Source: Planctomycetota bacterium
GTDB lineage: Bacteria; Planctomycetota; Phycisphaerae; Phycisphaerales; UBA1924
DNA: 64,000 bases
Direction: 5' to 3'
NCBI GenBank assembly: GCA_018968885.1
Contig: JAGWZK010000007.1
Span: 62,001 to 126,000 of the forward strand
The stretch's first letter is position 1, and each line of letters begins with the position of its first letter. A program made the position numbers and the translations under genes. The notes beneath the pieces were generated by a model. It saw only the letters and a program-made list of their open reading frames with translations. It made no database searches and had not been told where the DNA came from. Positions 16,928-26,181 of the stretch are shown piece by piece.

Positions 16928-19401
16928 TCGCCTCCTTGGTCTGGAGATTCTACGGGATCTGCTGGCAAAATCACGCGCGGGCGGCAGGTGCGAAACGACT
17001 CACTCAGCACAATCGCCTCAATCAGTGCATCCAAACGGTCACCCCTTTCGCGGCAAGCAATCGCGATCTTGCGAATCGCCGGACGATCAAATGGCTCCAC
17101 ACCACGGCCAAATGCATACGTCATGAGCTTTGAGGTCAATGCTTGGACAAATTGATCCGATCTCGCTAAAAGGTTCTCCTTCAGATCATCCGATCCCGAC
17201 AGCACGACACCGCCGGGAAGCGTGCCGCTCGAATCGATCGGTTTGCCCTGCTGCTGGTCGCGATACGTGCCGACGGCATCAAACTTCTCAAACGTCAGAC
17301 CCAAGGGGTCGAGGCGATTGTGACACGCAGCGCAACTGGCGTTTGCGGTGTGAATCGCCAACTGCTCGCGCACCGTCGCATCCGGCTTGGCATGAGCAGA
17401 TTGATCCAAAGGTGGAATATCCGCCGGAGGGGGTGGTGGCGGCGCACCCAGAATCTGATCGAGTACGAAAAGCCCGCGTTTGACGGGACTGGTGCGCGTT
17501 GTGTTACTCGTCAGTGTGAGCACTGCGCCAGTGGTGAGGATGCCGCCACGAGGCGAGGAATCGGGAAGTGTGACCTTGCGAAACTCACTGCCATGAACGC
17601 CATCGATGCCATAGTGGGCAGCCAGTCTCTCATTGATCGTGATCTCGCGGCTGGCGATCAGCTCCAATACGCTCCGCCCCTCGACCAGCACTGTACGGAA
17701 TGCCTCGCGGGCCTCGCGGATCATGTCAGAGCGCAGCTCGCTACTGAATTGCGGAAATTTTCCTGTATCGATGTTCAGCGTTTCCAGAGTGCGCAGTTGC
17801 AGCCACTGACCGGTGAAGTTCTCTACAAAGGCATCCGCCTTGGCATCCTTGAGCATCCGCTGCACGTGCGTGCGCAGCCCCTCATCAGTGGTTAGTGAGC
17901 CCTCGGCCGCAGCACTGAGCAATGCTCCATCCGGCGTGCTGCTCCAGAGAAAGTACGACAGCCGCGAAGCGAGTTCGTACGCGTCGAGAGTGTGTCGCGG
18001 CCCAGATTGACCTATCTCCACAGTGCGAAAGAGGAACGATGGTGAGACCAGCACAGCAGTGAGCGTTGTTCGCAAAGACCGATGCTCATCAGCGCCAAGC
18101 CCACGCTCATTTCGATATACCTTCATCAGCGATTCAAGTTGAGCTGGCTCAACTGGCCTGCGATAAGCTCTCGATGCAAAGTCGCCGACCACGCGCTCGA
18201 CACGCTCCAACTCATCCGTAATCCCTTGCCCAGAAGCCAGCAGTTCGCTCCGCGACTTTGGAAATTCCGTTGTCGCCTCATCCAGCGGCCCCGCAATTGA
18301 AATCGACTCGACGCCCAGATTGCGATCGGCCTTCTGCGGTTCATAGAAATCATTAGTGAAGTTCGCCGCGATCTTGCGGTTTCCCGCCTTCAGCCGAACG
18401 CGCACACTCTCTTCCTGCGGCTTCTCTCTGGTTCCGGAGATGCTCCACGCGGCAACTTCCTTGCCATCCACGCGCAGTGACAGGCGCGCGGCTTCGTCTC
18501 CACCCTTGGTCTCCCACGCTTTGACACGAATCAGGTATTCGCCCGTGTACGGCGCGGCATGCTCATTCCCCGCCCCGCCATTGGAATACAAGTAAAACCC
18601 GCCGCGAGGCAGCGGCTGACCATTGCCACCACGCAAGGGCTTGAGCATCGACGGATGATCGCCAAACTCGACAATCGGGCCAAGCGCTCGCTCAATCGCG
18701 GCCTCTGCCGCTGCAAGGTACTGCTCCACCGCCAGAGGCGATGTCGTCAACACATCTGCCACATTGTCAAAGCCGTATCCGGTGTCATCGCGAAGCAATC
18801 TGTCGCAGAAATCCAGCTGCTTGGGTTGCAGGTGCAAAAGATCCCGCAGCGTGTTGCGATACTCCGTTCGATTCAATCGATGAGGCGTGCACCAGCCAGG
18901 GTCAACCGGCGCATCCAGCGGCACATAGGCGAGGGCCGCGTCGAGCCATTGGGTCATGATCAACCGCTCGTGCTCGCTAGGCTGGGGCTTCTTCTTTGGA
19001 GGCATCTCTCCCGTTGAGATCATGTCGCGCAACAGGTGCAGGTTGAAGTCGCCTCGAATGAAGGGCGAGGCATCCCCAGCGCGATCCAAGGCCAGATCAC
19101 CCGGTGGGTCATTCCCTTCGTGACACCCGATGCAGAACTTCTGCATCAATGGCCGCACATCGGCTCTGTACCGCTGGTCCAGGTCTGCCGCCAGCCCGTC
19201 CACCGGCTCACGCTGCGTAAACCTTGTTATCAGCACGCCTGCGGTAGCACTCGATGCAGTGCGCGATGTGGCGGCGGATGCGGTCACGCTTGACGCGATC
19301 ATCGCTCCAATGCACCATATACGCACACTGCCAGAACGCTTTGCGACACCCTTTTTCACAAGTGCAGCATACCGAATGTTCTTCTGCGCGCCAAGATTCA
19401 T
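16924..19401 (-). CDS. DUF1587/1595/1592/1588/1585 planctomycete cytochrome
   Basis: The 825-residue exported protein shows the full planctomycete domain order. First comes a c-type haem motif CIGCH in RPLMQKFCIGCHEGNDPPG (about residue 95). Then DUF1587 with HRLNRTEYRNTLRDLLHL; an inserted beta domain (about 225-345, possibly carbohydrate binding); DUF1595 with FASRAYRRPVEP; DUF1592 with ELASRLSYFLWSSTPD; DUF1588 with SPRGGILTTGAVLTL and SPVKRG; and DUF1585 with a second haem motif CAACH in CAACHNRLDPLGLTFEKFD. Two c-haems are thus predicted. It is co-transcribed with the DUF1552 gene. Such pairs are thought to act in periplasmic oxidation reactions, but the chemistry is unproven. The start is an ATG without an obvious ribosome site. 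Confidence 0.92.
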   Translation of the reverse strand: MNLGAQKNIRYAALVKKGVAKRSGSVRIWCIGAMIASSVTASAATSRTASSATAGVLITRFTQREPVDGLAADLDQRYRADVRPLMQKFCIGCHEGNDPPGDLALDRAGDASPFIRGDFNLHLLRDMISTGEMPPKKKPQPSEHERLIMTQWLDAALAYVPLDAPVDPGWCTPHRLNRTEYRNTLRDLLHLQPKQLDFCDRLLRDDTGYGFDNVADVLTTSPLAVEQYLAAAEAAIERALGPIVEFGDHPSMLKPLRGGNGQPLPRGGFYLYSNGGAGNEHAAPYTGEYLIRVKAWETKGGDEAARLSLRVDGKEVAAWSISGTREKPQEESVRVRLKAGNRKIAANFTNDFYEPQKADRNLGVESISIAGPLDEATTEFPKSRSELLASGQGITDELERVERVVGDFASRAYRRPVEPAQLESLMKVYRNERGLGADEHRSLRTTLTAVLVSPSFLFRTVEIGQSGPRHTLDAYELASRLSYFLWSSTPDGALLSAAAEGSLTTDEGLRTHVQRMLKDAKADAFVENFTGQWLQLRTLETLNIDTGKFPQFSSELRSDMIREAREAFRTVLVEGRSVLELIASREITINERLAAHYGIDGVHGSEFRKVTLPDSSPRGGILTTGAVLTLTSNTTRTSPVKRGLFVLDQILGAPPPPPPADIPPLDQSAHAKPDATVREQLAIHTANASCAACHNRLDPLGLTFEKFDAVGTYRDQQQGKPIDSSGTLPGGVVLSGSDDLKENLLARSDQFVQALTSKLMTYAFGRGVEPFDRPAIRKIAIACRERGDRLDALIEAIVLSESFRTCRPRVILPADPVESPDQGGE

Positions 19402-19425
19402 TGCACCGAATCGGTGTCCAGTAGC

Positions 19426-19456
19426 ACAACACCCCGGCTGTAGACCGGGGTGTTGT
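19426..19456 (-). terminator. Hairpin downstream of pnp
   Basis: There is a perfect 12-bp stem, ACAACACCCCGG (19426-19437) and CCGGGGTGTTGT (19445-19456), with a 7-base loop. It lies 36 bases after the pnp stop in the direction of transcription. No T-tract follows, so it may be a Rho-assisted or 3'-end-stabilising hairpin rather than a classical intrinsic terminator. It also lies just upstream of the DUF1592-type gene. Confidence 0.75.
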
Positions 19457-19492
19457 CAGTGTTCAACGTGTTGAGACTGAATCAGGCAGCCA

Positions 19493-21667
19493 TCAGACAG
19501 TGGGTGCCGCAACAGCGCCGGCCTTTGCCTTCTCATCGGCAAGCACGGCCTTGCGGCTCAGCTTGATGCGGCCCTGCTCATCTACGAGGATGACCTTCAC
19601 CTTGACCATGTCGCCGACGCGGACCACTTCCTGCACGTTTTTGATATAGCCATCAGCCAGTTCGCTGATGTGGCACATGCCATCGGTGCCGGGAGCGAGT
19701 TCGATGAATGCGCCAAAGTCTTTGGTGCTGACGACCTTGCCGGTGTACACCGTGCCGACCTTGATCTCTTCGCAAAGCGCTTCGATCTCAGATCGGGCGG
19801 CCATCAGCGACTCGCGATTGGCGCTGGCGACGTTGACGGTGCCGTCGTCCTGCACGTCGATGGTGACGTTGTAGCGATCCTGCAGACCACGGATCATCTT
19901 GCCACCCGGGCCGATGAGCTTGCCGATCTTCTCGGGGTCGATCTTGAGTGTGGCGATGCGAGGAGCAAAGGGGCTGATCTCGGCGCGGGGAGCAGCGATC
20001 GCTGACTCCATGTGGTCGATGATGAAGAGGCGGCCTTCGCGGGCCTGATCGATGGTCCGCTTGATCTGCGGGATCGTCAGCCCACGGATCTTCATATCCA
20101 ACTGGATGCCAGTAATGCCGTCGCGCGTTCCAGCGACCTTGAAATCCATGTCGCCGTAAAAATCCTCTTCGCCGATAATGTCGGTCACGTACAACTCGCG
20201 ACCAGAATCATCGCTGAAGCGGCCAACCGAAATGCCTGCGCACGTCGCCTTGATCGGCACGCCAGCATCCATCAGCGCCAGGCACCCGCCGCACACCGAG
20301 GCCTGCGAGGTGGAGCCGTTGGACTCCATGATCTCGCTCACCAGGCGGATGGTGTAGGGGAACTCTTCGGCCGAGGGGAGAATCCCCAGCAGCGAACGCT
20401 CCGCCAGTGCGCCGTGGCCGATTTCGCGGCGGCCGGGGCTGCCGACCTTCTTCACTTCGCCCGTTGAGAAGGGCGGGAAGTTGTAGTGGTGTGTGAACTT
20501 CTTGGAATATTCGGGGAGCAAACCATCGATGATCTGCTCATCCTTGCCGGTGCCCAGCGTGCAGGTCACGACGGCCTGCGTCTCGCCACGCTGGAAAAGG
20601 GCCGAGCCGTGCGTGCGCGGGATAAACCCGACCTGACTGGTGAGGGGGCGGATCTGGGTCAGGCCGCGACCATCGGTGCGTGCGCCTGTGTCCAGAACCT
20701 GCTTACGCGTCAATTTCTCATCGAGGCGCTTAAAGGCCTCCTTGGCCATGGTGCGGTCCTTGACCGACTTCTGCCAAGCATCGACATTGCCTGAAGTATT
20801 GATCTGGAAGTGACTATCCAGCATCTTGGCCTGGATCTCGTTGATGGTGTTGTTGCGTTCCTTCTTGCCGTGAATCTTGCGGGCCTGGGCCAGTTCCTTC
20901 TCGCACGCCGCAGCAACCTTGGCGGAGACCTCGTCGCTGGGGAGGTAGAGGGTCTTGGGCATCACCTTGGGTTTGCCGGCCTTGCCGACCAATTCATCGA
21001 TCATGCCCACGATCTCTTTGACAAACTTGTCAGCGAATTCGATCGCGCCCATCACGCCTGCCTCATCAACTTCGGCCGCGCCGAGTTCGATCATGTTCAT
21101 GCCGTCCTTGTGACCGGCGACGACCAGATCCAGATCTGAGTATTCCATCTGGGTGACAGTGGGATTAATGACGTACTGGGGGCCCTGCTCCGTGTGCAGG
21201 CGACCGACGCGGACGGTGGCAATCGGGCCTTCGAAGGGAATATCCGAAATCGCCAGACACGCGGACGAGCCGATACACGCCAGAATATCCGTGTCGTTCT
21301 CCTGATCGTGGCTCAGGGTGAGGCACTGGATCAGCACTTCATCCACAAACCCATCCGGAAAGAGGGGGCGGATCGGACGGTCGATCATGCGCATGGTGAG
21401 AATTTCGCGCTCGCTGGGAGCGCCCTCACGCTTGCGGAATCCGCCGGGGAACTTACCCGCCGCCGAAGCCCGCTCGCGGTAATCCACTGTGAGAGGGAAG
21501 AAATCCAGGCCTTCGCGCGGATTGGCGCGCACGCACGTACACATGACGATGGACTCGCCGTAGGTGATGATTACGGCGCCACCGGCCTGACGACCGATCT
21601 TGCCGGTCTCCATGGTCAAGGTGCGGCCGCCGATCTCGCGCGAGACGGTAATGCAATCTGTAAACAT
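19493..21667 (-). CDS. pnp: Polyribonucleotide nucleotidyltransferase (PNPase)
   Basis: This 3'-5' phosphorolytic exoribonuclease acts in RNA turnover. The start is ATG 21667 with AGAGG six bases upstream; the frame extends 14 codons further without support. The order is the usual one: RNase PH domain 1, a helical linker, RNase PH domain 2 with SNGSTSQASVCGGCLALMD and the catalytic IIGEEDFYGDMDFKVAG stretch, then a KH domain (IGKLIGPGGKMIRGLQ) and an S1 domain (GKVVSTKDFGAFIELAPG). At 724 aa it is full length. It follows rpsO, the conserved rpsO-pnp pair, with a terminator-like hairpin between them that should set pnp readthrough. Confidence 0.98.
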   Translation of the reverse strand: MFTDCITVSREIGGRTLTMETGKIGRQAGGAVIITYGESIVMCTCVRANPREGLDFFPLTVDYRERASAAGKFPGGFRKREGAPSEREILTMRMIDRPIRPLFPDGFVDEVLIQCLTLSHDQENDTDILACIGSSACLAISDIPFEGPIATVRVGRLHTEQGPQYVINPTVTQMEYSDLDLVVAGHKDGMNMIELGAAEVDEAGVMGAIEFADKFVKEIVGMIDELVGKAGKPKVMPKTLYLPSDEVSAKVAAACEKELAQARKIHGKKERNNTINEIQAKMLDSHFQINTSGNVDAWQKSVKDRTMAKEAFKRLDEKLTRKQVLDTGARTDGRGLTQIRPLTSQVGFIPRTHGSALFQRGETQAVVTCTLGTGKDEQIIDGLLPEYSKKFTHHYNFPPFSTGEVKKVGSPGRREIGHGALAERSLLGILPSAEEFPYTIRLVSEIMESNGSTSQASVCGGCLALMDAGVPIKATCAGISVGRFSDDSGRELYVTDIIGEEDFYGDMDFKVAGTRDGITGIQLDMKIRGLTIPQIKRTIDQAREGRLFIIDHMESAIAAPRAEISPFAPRIATLKIDPEKIGKLIGPGGKMIRGLQDRYNVTIDVQDDGTVNVASANRESLMAARSEIEALCEEIKVGTVYTGKVVSTKDFGAFIELAPGTDGMCHISELADGYIKNVQEVVRVGDMVKVKVILVDEQGRIKLSRKAVLADEKAKAGAVAAPTV

Positions 21668-21894
21668 GAGGAACCTCTTTTGTGCGTCAATCGCACCCGA
21701 ACGCATCACTCAGCCCGAGCGTCGCGCGGCCGAGTGCACGCAACAAAGGCAGGATGCTCACCTGACCCGGTCCAGCCCATCAGGTTCGGAGAGGCAAAAG
21801 GCACACGGCAGTCGCAACTGCAAAGTGCCTGCTGCCGCTCGGCAGGGATGGCCGGGTCGAGAACCAAAATGTCAGATTGGCAAAGAACCAATCC

Positions 21895-21933
21895 GCAAAC
21901 AAAGCGGCCCGACTGTCGTCAGACAATCGGGCC
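21895..21933 (-). terminator. Intrinsic terminator/attenuator between rpsO and pnp
   Basis: The stem pairs 21922-21933 with 21906-21917 (12 bp, one G-U wobble, loop of 4). On the minus strand it is followed by GCTTTGTTTGCGG. It lies 7 bases after the rpsO stop. In many bacteria such a hairpin partly separates rpsO from pnp transcription; I infer that role here. Confidence 0.8.
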
Positions 21934-21940
21934 GGTATCT

Positions 21941-22210
21941 TTACTTACGCAGCTCGAGACGCTTGATCAGGGTCTTGTAGCTATCGGGATTCACACGGGC
22001 CAGATAGCGAAGCAGGCGGTTGCGCTTGCTCACCATCTGCACCAAGCCGCGGCGGCTGTGGTTATCCTTCATGTGGCCCTTCAAGTGCTCGGCCACTTCC
22101 TTGATACGGGCGGTCAACAGAGCAATCTGAACCTCGGGAGAACCGACATCGGATCCGTGGCGACGGTTCGTGGAGATCACCTGGGTCTTAACTTCTGCGA
22201 GAATTGCCAT
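21941..22210 (-). CDS. rpsO: 30S ribosomal protein S15
   Basis: This small-subunit protein binds the central domain of 16S rRNA early in assembly. The start is ATG 22210, giving MAILAEVKTQVISTNRRHG and 89 residues, the standard length; upstream codons in frame are not conserved. An AGGA sequence lies about 11 bases upstream. The family hallmarks GSPEVQIALLTARI, HLKGHMKDNHSRRGL and KRNRLLRYLARVNPDSY are all present. It precedes pnp. The 150 bases upstream, before the antiporter gene, show no clear leader structure that I can defend. Confidence 0.98.
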   Translation of the reverse strand: MAILAEVKTQVISTNRRHGSDVGSPEVQIALLTARIKEVAEHLKGHMKDNHSRRGLVQMVSKRNRLLRYLARVNPDSYKTLIKRLELRK

Positions 22211-22361
22211 AGGTCGTCTATTCCTGTCGTAAAATGAACTGAGGGGAAGTTTAGCCCTTTGTTCTTCCACTTTCTACGCCGTTCAATAGTTGCGAAACAC
22301 TCCCCGAAGCCAATCTCCACAAGAGTCGCGAACGGGACTGGATCATAGTGACGTCCCATAA

Positions 22362-24206
22362 CTAAATAGCAGCCGGTCCATTGCTCGCATCTGTCCGCGG
22401 CTTCGCCGCTCCCACATCCATCTTCCAAGTGGTTCGGATCGCCGAAAGCAGCTTGGACACCGTGGCGTCCTCGACGCCTCGGCGCTCAATGACGTGCTTG
22501 GCCAGAGCCAGACCAGTTTCACCCTCTTCAAACACGACGTACCAAGCCCCGGCAGCCCGGAGGGCTTCTCCCTCAGCCAGATAACGGGTTCTGACCGTCA
22601 CCTCAACTTTGGGGTTGGTTTCTAGAACTGACATGACCAACTGAGGCAAGCCAGCGACTCCGGGCAACGTGACCACCAAGTGCGCGGCTTTCTGAATGCC
22701 TGCCGCCTCCAGAATTGGTGGCAGCGTGCAGTCTCCATACACCGCCGCGCGGCCCGCCTTGGCCAGATTGCGAACGGTGTCCACATTCATATCGATGATG
22801 ACTGTGTCAAACTTGGCATCGCGGAGCATCGCATCCACCACGCGACCCACTGGTCCATACCCAGCGATGATGGCCAACGGCTTGTCTATTGACGCGACAC
22901 GTTGCTGGGCCTGATCATTCAGACCAACGAGACGCTTTTCGTGCCGCCCGTTAAGGAGTTTCCAAAGCCAGGGAATGCCGCGGAGAAACGACTCCATCCT
23001 GTCCATGCCTTTGAAGAGCATTGGATTCAGCGTGATCGACACGATTGCAGACGAGACAAGAACCTGCATACCGGCAGGTGGCAGCAAGTTGTTTTCGGAT
23101 GCGGCCTGGGCGACGATGAATGAGAACTCACCAATCTGAGCCAGCCCGATCGCGACAGTCAGGGCGGTGCGGACTGGATAGCCGCAGATCGCCACGATCG
23201 CAAGGGCCGCCAGCGGTTTCACGATGAGAACGATGGCGATACCTGCTGCAACGAGCCCCGGCTCCTGCAGAATAAACCGAGGATCAAGCAACATTCCTAC
23301 TGCAACAAAGAACAGCACCGCGAATGTGTGCCGCAAGGGGAGGGCATCCGCAGCGGCCTGGTGACTCACTCGCGATTGAGCGACCACCATGCCGGCCAGA
23401 AATGCTCCGAGAGCAGGTGAGGCATCAAATGCTGCCGCGGCACCCACAGCGATGGCGATTGAGAAGACCAGAACGGTCAGGGTGAACAACTCTCCTGACC
23501 GCAATTGCGTCACACGGATGAGAATCCACGGCACAACTCTGGACCCCGCAACGTAGACGATCGCGATCATCGCAATCAGCTTCAGAAACGCGAACCCAAT
23601 AGCGATCAGCCCTTCCGTTCCAGCCAATTTGCTCTGTCCACTCGTGGGATCCAATGCAAAGAGCGGGATCATCACCAACAACAGCACTGTCAATATGTCC
23701 TCAACGATGAGCCAGCCCACTGCAACATGCCCATGGCTCGTGCTGAGCATCTGTCGATCCATCAGCACGCGCAATAGCACCACGGTGCTTGCGACCGCCA
23801 TGGCCATTCCCAGCACGATTCCGGATGTCAGCGACCAACCCAAGAAATGGAAAATCGCCATGGCAGCCAGAGTGGCCAGCAAACTCTGGCCAATCGCTCC
23901 CGGAATCGCCACGCGTTTCACCGCAAGCAATTCATCCAGGTGAAAGTGCAGTCCCACACCAAACATGAGCAGAATGACACCGATTTCGGCGAGTTCCTGC
24001 GCCAGGGCCACATCACCCACAAAACCAGGCGTATGCGGTCCAATACACACGCCGGCGAGCAGATATCCAACAATCGGTGAAAGTCCGAATCGCTGCGTCA
24101 ACAGTCCCAATATCCATGCCGCAGCAACGCCAGCAGCAATGGTCTTGAGCAGTGGCAGGTTGCCAACACCTGCCGCGAGTGTCAAAGAGATCGTCAAATC
24201 ATGCAT
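22362..24206 (-). CDS. CPA2 cation:proton antiporter, YbaL/KefB type, with TrkA-N domain
   Basis: This 614-residue inner-membrane exchanger of monovalent cations (K+ or Na+) for protons begins with a Na/H-exchanger domain of about 12 membrane helices (residues ~10-385). It opens with LTQRFGLSPIVGYLLAGVC, closely like E. coli YbaL, and contains FDASPALGAFLAGMVVAQS. After a short linker comes a TrkA-N/RCK NAD-binding domain (~430-545) with AIIAGYGPVGRVVDAML and the acidic strand VIIDMN, which would gate transport by nucleotide or redox state. YbaL versus KefB cannot be decided without alignment. It is a single gene, with the 3' end 151 bases from the start of rpsO. Confidence 0.92.
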   Translation of the reverse strand: MHDLTISLTLAAGVGNLPLLKTIAAGVAAAWILGLLTQRFGLSPIVGYLLAGVCIGPHTPGFVGDVALAQELAEIGVILLMFGVGLHFHLDELLAVKRVAIPGAIGQSLLATLAAMAIFHFLGWSLTSGIVLGMAMAVASTVVLLRVLMDRQMLSTSHGHVAVGWLIVEDILTVLLLVMIPLFALDPTSGQSKLAGTEGLIAIGFAFLKLIAMIAIVYVAGSRVVPWILIRVTQLRSGELFTLTVLVFSIAIAVGAAAAFDASPALGAFLAGMVVAQSRVSHQAAADALPLRHTFAVLFFVAVGMLLDPRFILQEPGLVAAGIAIVLIVKPLAALAIVAICGYPVRTALTVAIGLAQIGEFSFIVAQAASENNLLPPAGMQVLVSSAIVSITLNPMLFKGMDRMESFLRGIPWLWKLLNGRHEKRLVGLNDQAQQRVASIDKPLAIIAGYGPVGRVVDAMLRDAKFDTVIIDMNVDTVRNLAKAGRAAVYGDCTLPPILEAAGIQKAAHLVVTLPGVAGLPQLVMSVLETNPKVEVTVRTRYLAEGEALRAAGAWYVVFEEGETGLALAKHVIERRGVEDATVSKLLSAIRTTWKMDVGAAKPRTDASNGPAAI

Positions 24207-24315
24207 TGAGCCATTCTAGAAACTTGGCTCAAATAAACCAGATTTCTTTCTGATCTTTTTCTCTTTCTCTTCACCAACTCACACCACGGACAACGTTGTT
24301 GCTGCTCGACACAAC

Positions 24316-25071
24316 TCAACGCCGTGATTCTCCGAGATCGCGCAACGCATCCTTGCCGATCCAGCGTGCCGCGGGCTCATCACGTTCTGTGAGTCGCGCC
24401 GCGACAGCGCGCGCCTGAGCATGAAACTCCCCACCTTTGCGTTTGCCGATGCCGCGGAGAGCCCAACTGATCCCCTTCTTCACAAAGTTGCGTTCATCCG
24501 ATGCATGCTCCTCGATCAACTCCAACCCTTCTCTCAACATCTCTTTCGGGGCATCCTTTCGGTGCAGCGCGATGGAGGCCAGAAGCGCGAAAGCGGTGCG
24601 CTTCACGAATTCATGCTTGCTCGCTGCCCACGCGTTGATGCGTGTCCGCGTGAGATCAAAATCCACCTTGTCGAAAAGATGGAAACACACGGTGTCGCAG
24701 ATGCCCCAATTATCAAAGTCTTTGCACCACCGGTTCATCTGGCTCACGGTGACCAGTGCGGGATCATCCACAAACGCCGCGAGCATGCGGCATTCGTAAT
24801 ACCCGCTCTCCCAGAGGGCCAGCGCGAGTGCGTGATCCCTGCCGCGGCTCTTGCGGATCGCCGCGGCCATCTTCTGCAACTCCCCCACTCTCATGCCAAA
24901 GGCCGCATCGCCGCGAGCCAGCGTGATGCCAAACTGCTCCTGCATTTGCCTGACAATCCGCGGGTCGGCTTTGCTGCGCAATTCAGCCACGATCCTCTTC
25001 ACCTCGGCAGCAACGCTGGGAAGTTTCTCCGTAGCACTGATACGCGATTTCGCACCCGATCTCTTCGCCAT
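24316..25071 (-). CDS. AlkD-like DNA alkylation repair protein
   Basis: This is a cytoplasmic HEAT-like-repeat DNA glycosylase family member (PF08713 type) that removes alkylated purines. The start is ATG 25071 (MAKRSGAKS), which gives 251 residues; the upstream extension is Arg-rich and unsupported. Family features are RIVRQMQEQFGITLARGDA, ALALWESGYYECRMLAAF, and the region NRWCKDFDNWGICDTVC, where Trp and Asp residues form the active-site cleft of AlkD. The C-terminus has NFVKKGISWALRGIGKR. No other repair genes are nearby. It is divergent from the DUF2314 gene. Confidence 0.9.
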   Translation of the reverse strand: MAKRSGAKSRISATEKLPSVAAEVKRIVAELRSKADPRIVRQMQEQFGITLARGDAAFGMRVGELQKMAAAIRKSRGRDHALALALWESGYYECRMLAAFVDDPALVTVSQMNRWCKDFDNWGICDTVCFHLFDKVDFDLTRTRINAWAASKHEFVKRTAFALLASIALHRKDAPKEMLREGLELIEEHASDERNFVKKGISWALRGIGKRKGGEFHAQARAVAARLTERDEPAARWIGKDALRDLGESRR

Positions 25072-25197
25072 GGCGGCACTATACCGAACCCTCACACCGC
25101 TCCGAATCCTGGTTTGGTCGTGTCTGGTATGCTGCCGAGCCGCGTCGGTTCGGGCCTCTCGGCCACGCTTCCGCCCGTGTGCCAAGGAGACTCTCTC

Positions 25198-26145
25198 ATG
25201 ATGTGGGTGTGGATCGGTCTGGGAGTTGTGGCGGTGCTGGCGGTCGCGTTCCTTCTCTGGAAGCGCTTTGCCAATCGCGATGAAGGCCCTGTTTCACTGG
25301 TCATTTATCGCACCTGCTATCGCGATGTCACCGAAGCGGATGCACGCGGCGCAGCGCGGCGGGCACTGGGCGTGAACGCGGAGATCCAGACCATTCCCTT
25401 CGATGAGAACACCAAGGGCCTTTTGATCGCGGCCGAGGCGATTCCGCCCATCGCCATCATCACCTCCAATCGCACTTACATCGAACCAGGCAACATCGAA
25501 GCGGCGGCGAATGAATGCGAAGACCCCACCCTGCGCAAAGCCTTGCTCACGCACAAATCCTGGCTCTCGGTGGATGCGATGGGCATGGACAAGATTCCCC
25601 CCGCCGACATCCGCCTCACCATTTATGTCGGCCTCTTAGGAAAGCTCCTCGCGGAGTTTGTGGATGACCAATCACTGGTGATCTTCGCTCCCGCCGAGGG
25701 GCGTTACGGCGAGATCAAGCCCGATACCGCCGCGCTCCTTTCCTCCGGCGAGATTCTCAAGATTCTCGGCGATGCGGATCTCAACGCCCCCATCATCCAG
25801 CGTGAGAGCAGCGATGAGGCGATCAACAAAGCCATCGCAACCGCGCAGAAGCGCCTTCCCGAATTCATCGGTGTCGTCGATTCCGGCCGCGCTGAAGCCC
25901 AGCCCATCGTGAAAGCCCGTTTCGCGACGGGCGAAGCGGCGGCGGAGCACATGTGGGCAAAAGCCACGGAAGTCTCCAGCGCTGGCATCGTCGCCGAAAT
26001 CATGAACCGCCCGGCCGATCCCAACCTTCCCAAGAAGGGAAGCGTGGTGACCATCAATCTGGATGATGTGTCGGACTGGATGTATCTGGATGAGAAAGGC
26101 CGCCGCGTGGGCGGATTCGTGGAAAAAGTCCTGACCGGCGAATGA
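25198..26145 (+). CDS. Membrane-anchored protein with DUF2314-like C-terminus
   Basis: The start is ATG 25198, with AAGGAGA 7 bases upstream. The N-terminus is one membrane helix (residues 2-22, VWIGLGVVAVLAVAFLLW) followed by a long soluble part, in all 315 residues. The central section (about 30-200) is an alpha/beta domain with GLLIAAEAIPPIAIITSN and DDQSLVIFAPAEGRYGEI, similar in style to DUF4261. The C-terminal ~70 residues, EHMWAKATEVSSAGIVAEIM through VSDWMYLDEKGRRVGGF, match the DUF2314 pattern. DUF2314 has no known biochemical role. The gene stands alone between divergent and convergent neighbours. Confidence 0.82.
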   Translation: MMWVWIGLGVVAVLAVAFLLWKRFANRDEGPVSLVIYRTCYRDVTEADARGAARRALGVNAEIQTIPFDENTKGLLIAAEAIPPIAIITSNRTYIEPGNIEAAANECEDPTLRKALLTHKSWLSVDAMGMDKIPPADIRLTIYVGLLGKLLAEFVDDQSLVIFAPAEGRYGEIKPDTAALLSSGEILKILGDADLNAPIIQRESSDEAINKAIATAQKRLPEFIGVVDSGRAEAQPIVKARFATGEAAAEHMWAKATEVSSAGIVAEIMNRPADPNLPKKGSVVTINLDDVSDWMYLDEKGRRVGGFVEKVLTGE

Positions 26146-26181
26146 ACCCCGGCGGATCAACAGCTCTTCGATGTCTCACAC

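Noticed and set aside
19404-19416. Short palindrome CACCGA-A-TCGGTG as an operator
   Set aside because: At 6 bp per arm beside the DUF1592-type start it could be chance; no second copy was noticed.
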